Of a DNA stretch of 6,590 nucleotides, positions 5,124 through 6,590 are shown in pieces. This DNA comes from Planctomycetota bacterium (GTDB lineage: Bacteria > Planctomycetota > Phycisphaerae > SM23-33 > FEN-1343). Within the stretch, counting starts at the first letter, position 1; every line of letters begins with the position of its first letter. The stretch lies in contig JABMQG010000363.1 in the NCBI GenBank assembly GCA_013203365.1, positions 1 through 6,590 of the forward strand, read 5' to 3'. A program made the translations under genes and the position numbers. A model generated the notes under the pieces. The model was not told the DNA's origin, did no database searches, and worked only from the letters and a program-made list of their open reading frames with translations.

Positions 5124-6590
5124 AAAGAAAGGAGAAGAACCGGCTCCGGTCACGACCTACCCTCAATACAGCGTTGACCTCGACGCGGCGACCATGGACA
5201 CCATTGCCGGGGTAGCGATCAAACTGCTCACCGAAGTGGGACTCATCGTGTCGCACGAGCCGTTCATGGCCCGAATGCAGTGGAAGACCGGCCTCGTCAT
5301 GCGAGGGGAGCGCGTGTGCTTTGAGCGGGCTCTCGTGAAAGAGAGTCTGGCCGCGTGGCGGCGGACACGCAGAGAACGGTATGAGAAGGCTGCGAAACAG
5401 GATGCGGCCGCATCGAAGCGCGAGTGGAAGGTACTCTCCGGCGGATTCTCAATGGACGTCATCGACATCGACACGGATGCCGTCCGCCCCGCGACGTGTA
5501 AGGACCTGGCCGAGCTGACACGCCTTGCCGACTCCTACGATATGGGAGGCCCCAATATCGTGCAACCGCAGGACGTGCGGCCGATCATGCGCGATATGGC
5601 CGCCTGCCGCGGGTCATTCGAGAACGGCAGGAACTTCATTACCAGTTGCCACTCCGCCTCGTCCCAGACCCCTTACCTGGTGGACATGTTCAAGGTTGCG
5701 GGCCAGACCTTCCCCGCTCTTATGATTACCGCACCGCCCATGCGCGTGGCGCCCGAGAGCCTGGAGGAGTTGCTCTACCTGGTTGACCATCGATGGGACG
5801 ACATTGAGGCCGGCCACGTCCGGCTCGAGCCCATGATCTATAACGCACCCGGCGTCAGCGGGCCCATCACGGTTTCCGGGTGCAAGGGGCTTGCGTTCAC
5901 CGAAGGCCTCGGCATGCACATCCTGCTGAAACTCTTTGACGAACGGATCAATCTACCCATCGGCGCGGGGATCTGGCATCCCTGCGACCTCCGACACGCC
6001 AACTACGCGCACGGATCACCACGCGCACACCTGTTCCGCTACCTCAACCATCGCTGGATGCCGGCCATGTGCGGGTTCGTCACGGACACCTATCAGACGC
6101 CGAACGGAAGTCTCTCGACCAGCTCGTGTCAGCTCGATGAACAGGCGGGTCTCGAGAAGATGGCAACAGCGCTGATGTCGGCGCTGCAGGGCGCGCGGAC
6201 CTTTAGCGGCGCAGGGAACCTGTGCGTGGACGATCTGTTCAGTGCGGTCCAACTGGTGCTGGACGTGGAACTCGTCGAGTACATTCGCGAGCTCGTGGAG
6301 AGTTTCGATCCCGCGCCGGAGATCACCTCCATGGACGGGATGTACGACGCCATCGTGGGCGTGGTGAACGGGAAGGATATGTTCATGAGCCACGAGACGA
6401 CCGTTCGCATGTTCCGGGATTTCATGCCGTCATCGAACATCCTGCACAGAGAGAAGCTCCGGTCGTGGCAGTCGCACGGGAAAACCGCAAGAGACCACGC
6501 GCGAGAGGTGGCGAGAGAACGCATCCGCACACACGAATTCCGGCTGAACGACGATCAGCTCAAGGAACTGGCACGCCTGTACGAAAAGGC
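5119..6590 (+). CDS. Trimethylamine methyltransferase (MttB) family protein, non-pyrrolysine type (3' end cut by window)
   Basis: 490 residues are visible without a stop; the family is about 480-500 long, so only the last few are probably missing. Family members form a TIM barrel and transfer a methyl group from a quaternary or tertiary amine (trimethylamine, glycine betaine, proline betaine, carnitine) to the cobalt of a partner corrinoid protein. The N-terminus fits the family pattern of a helix, L-L-T-E-V-G-L-x-V, then a short strand and R-V-C-F. Further family segments are APGVSGPITVSG near 240, a glycine/proline-rich strand PIGAGIW, GSPRAH, S-S-C-Q-L-D340-E-Q-A-G344-L-E, A-L-M-S-A-L-Q-G-A-R, S-G-A-G366-N-L and a D-x-E-L-V-E-Y-I helix. 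There is no in-frame TAG; the stretch around residues 330-345, where methanogen MttB reads an amber codon as pyrrolysine, contains only sense codons. It is therefore closer to MtgB-like betaine methyltransferases. A corrinoid protein gene is expected nearby but is not in the window. The start is fixed by GGAG eight bases upstream. The substrate is unknown. Confidence 0.93.
   Translation, partial: MTKKGEEPAPVTTYPQYSVDLDAATMDTIAGVAIKLLTEVGLIVSHEPFMARMQWKTGLVMRGERVCFERALVKESLAAWRRTRRERYEKAAKQDAAASKREWKVLSGGFSMDVIDIDTDAVRPATCKDLAELTRLADSYDMGGPNIVQPQDVRPIMRDMAACRGSFENGRNFITSCHSASSQTPYLVDMFKVAGQTFPALMITAPPMRVAPESLEELLYLVDHRWDDIEAGHVRLEPMIYNAPGVSGPITVSGCKGLAFTEGLGMHILLKLFDERINLPIGAGIWHPCDLRHANYAHGSPRAHLFRYLNHRWMPAMCGFVTDTYQTPNGSLSTSSCQLDEQAGLEKMATALMSALQGARTFSGAGNLCVDDLFSAVQLVLDVELVEYIRELVESFDPAPEITSMDGMYDAIVGVVNGKDMFMSHETTVRMFRDFMPSSNILHREKLRSWQSHGKTARDHAREVARERIRTHEFRLNDDQLKELARLYEK

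Noticed and set aside
4781..5125. Minus-strand frame of 114 codons in the same spacer
   Set aside because: It overlaps the ends of both flanking genes, has low-complexity Pro/Arg/Cys/Ser content and no recognisable domain; the non-coding repeat explains the region better.

Overview
The window (about 60% GC by eye) carries five protein-coding genes, two of them cut by the window edges. All five are recognisable at family level, and three point to carbon scavenging by a heterotroph. The family mix is a divergent pair of sugar-type dehydrogenases, an unsaturated-uronyl-hydrolase-like glycoside hydrolase, a spore-photoproduct-lyase-like radical SAM protein and a non-pyrrolysine MttB-type methyltransferase. 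Together with long, hairpin-rich intergenic spaces, this suggests an uncultivated bacterium of the Planctomycetota/Lentisphaerota/Hydrogenedentota kind. That placement is inference from gene content; there is no rRNA or other phylogenetic marker here.

Layout. On the minus strand, 488 down to the left edge, is a short-chain dehydrogenase/reductase whose last third lies outside the window. Positions 489-727 form a divergent intergenic region with a helically phased set of CGTAT/ATACG half-sites that looks like an operator. On the plus strand follow a Gfo/Idh/MocA oxidoreductase (728-1834), a GH88/GH105-like hydrolase with an extra N-terminal domain (1934-3328), an intergenic region with three compact hairpins and a paired CACGTG palindrome (3329-3500), a radical SAM protein (3501-4820), a 298-base space holding a nested inverted repeat (4821-5118), and an MttB-family methyltransferase (5119 to the right edge, 490 residues visible and probably almost complete).

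How the genes may work together. The hydrolase would release a 4,5-unsaturated uronate or related sugar inside the cell (no signal peptide is visible), and the two NAD(P)-dependent dehydrogenases would oxidise or reduce the released sugar or sugar acid. The MttB homologue would transfer a methyl group from a quaternary amine, or another methylated substrate, to a corrinoid protein. No corrinoid protein, corrinoid reductase or second methyltransferase is visible, so they would have to lie to the right or elsewhere. The radical SAM protein sits directly before the methyltransferase and has an unusual cysteine pattern. The hydrolase and methyltransferase genes share an identical 13-base sequence across their start codons, and the radical SAM gene has a related leader, which hints at common translational design or common descent of the leaders.

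Three starts were moved or chosen from ribosome-binding sites: GTG at 728, ATG at 1934 and ATG at 3501. No tRNA, rRNA, CRISPR array, insertion sequence or phage gene was seen.
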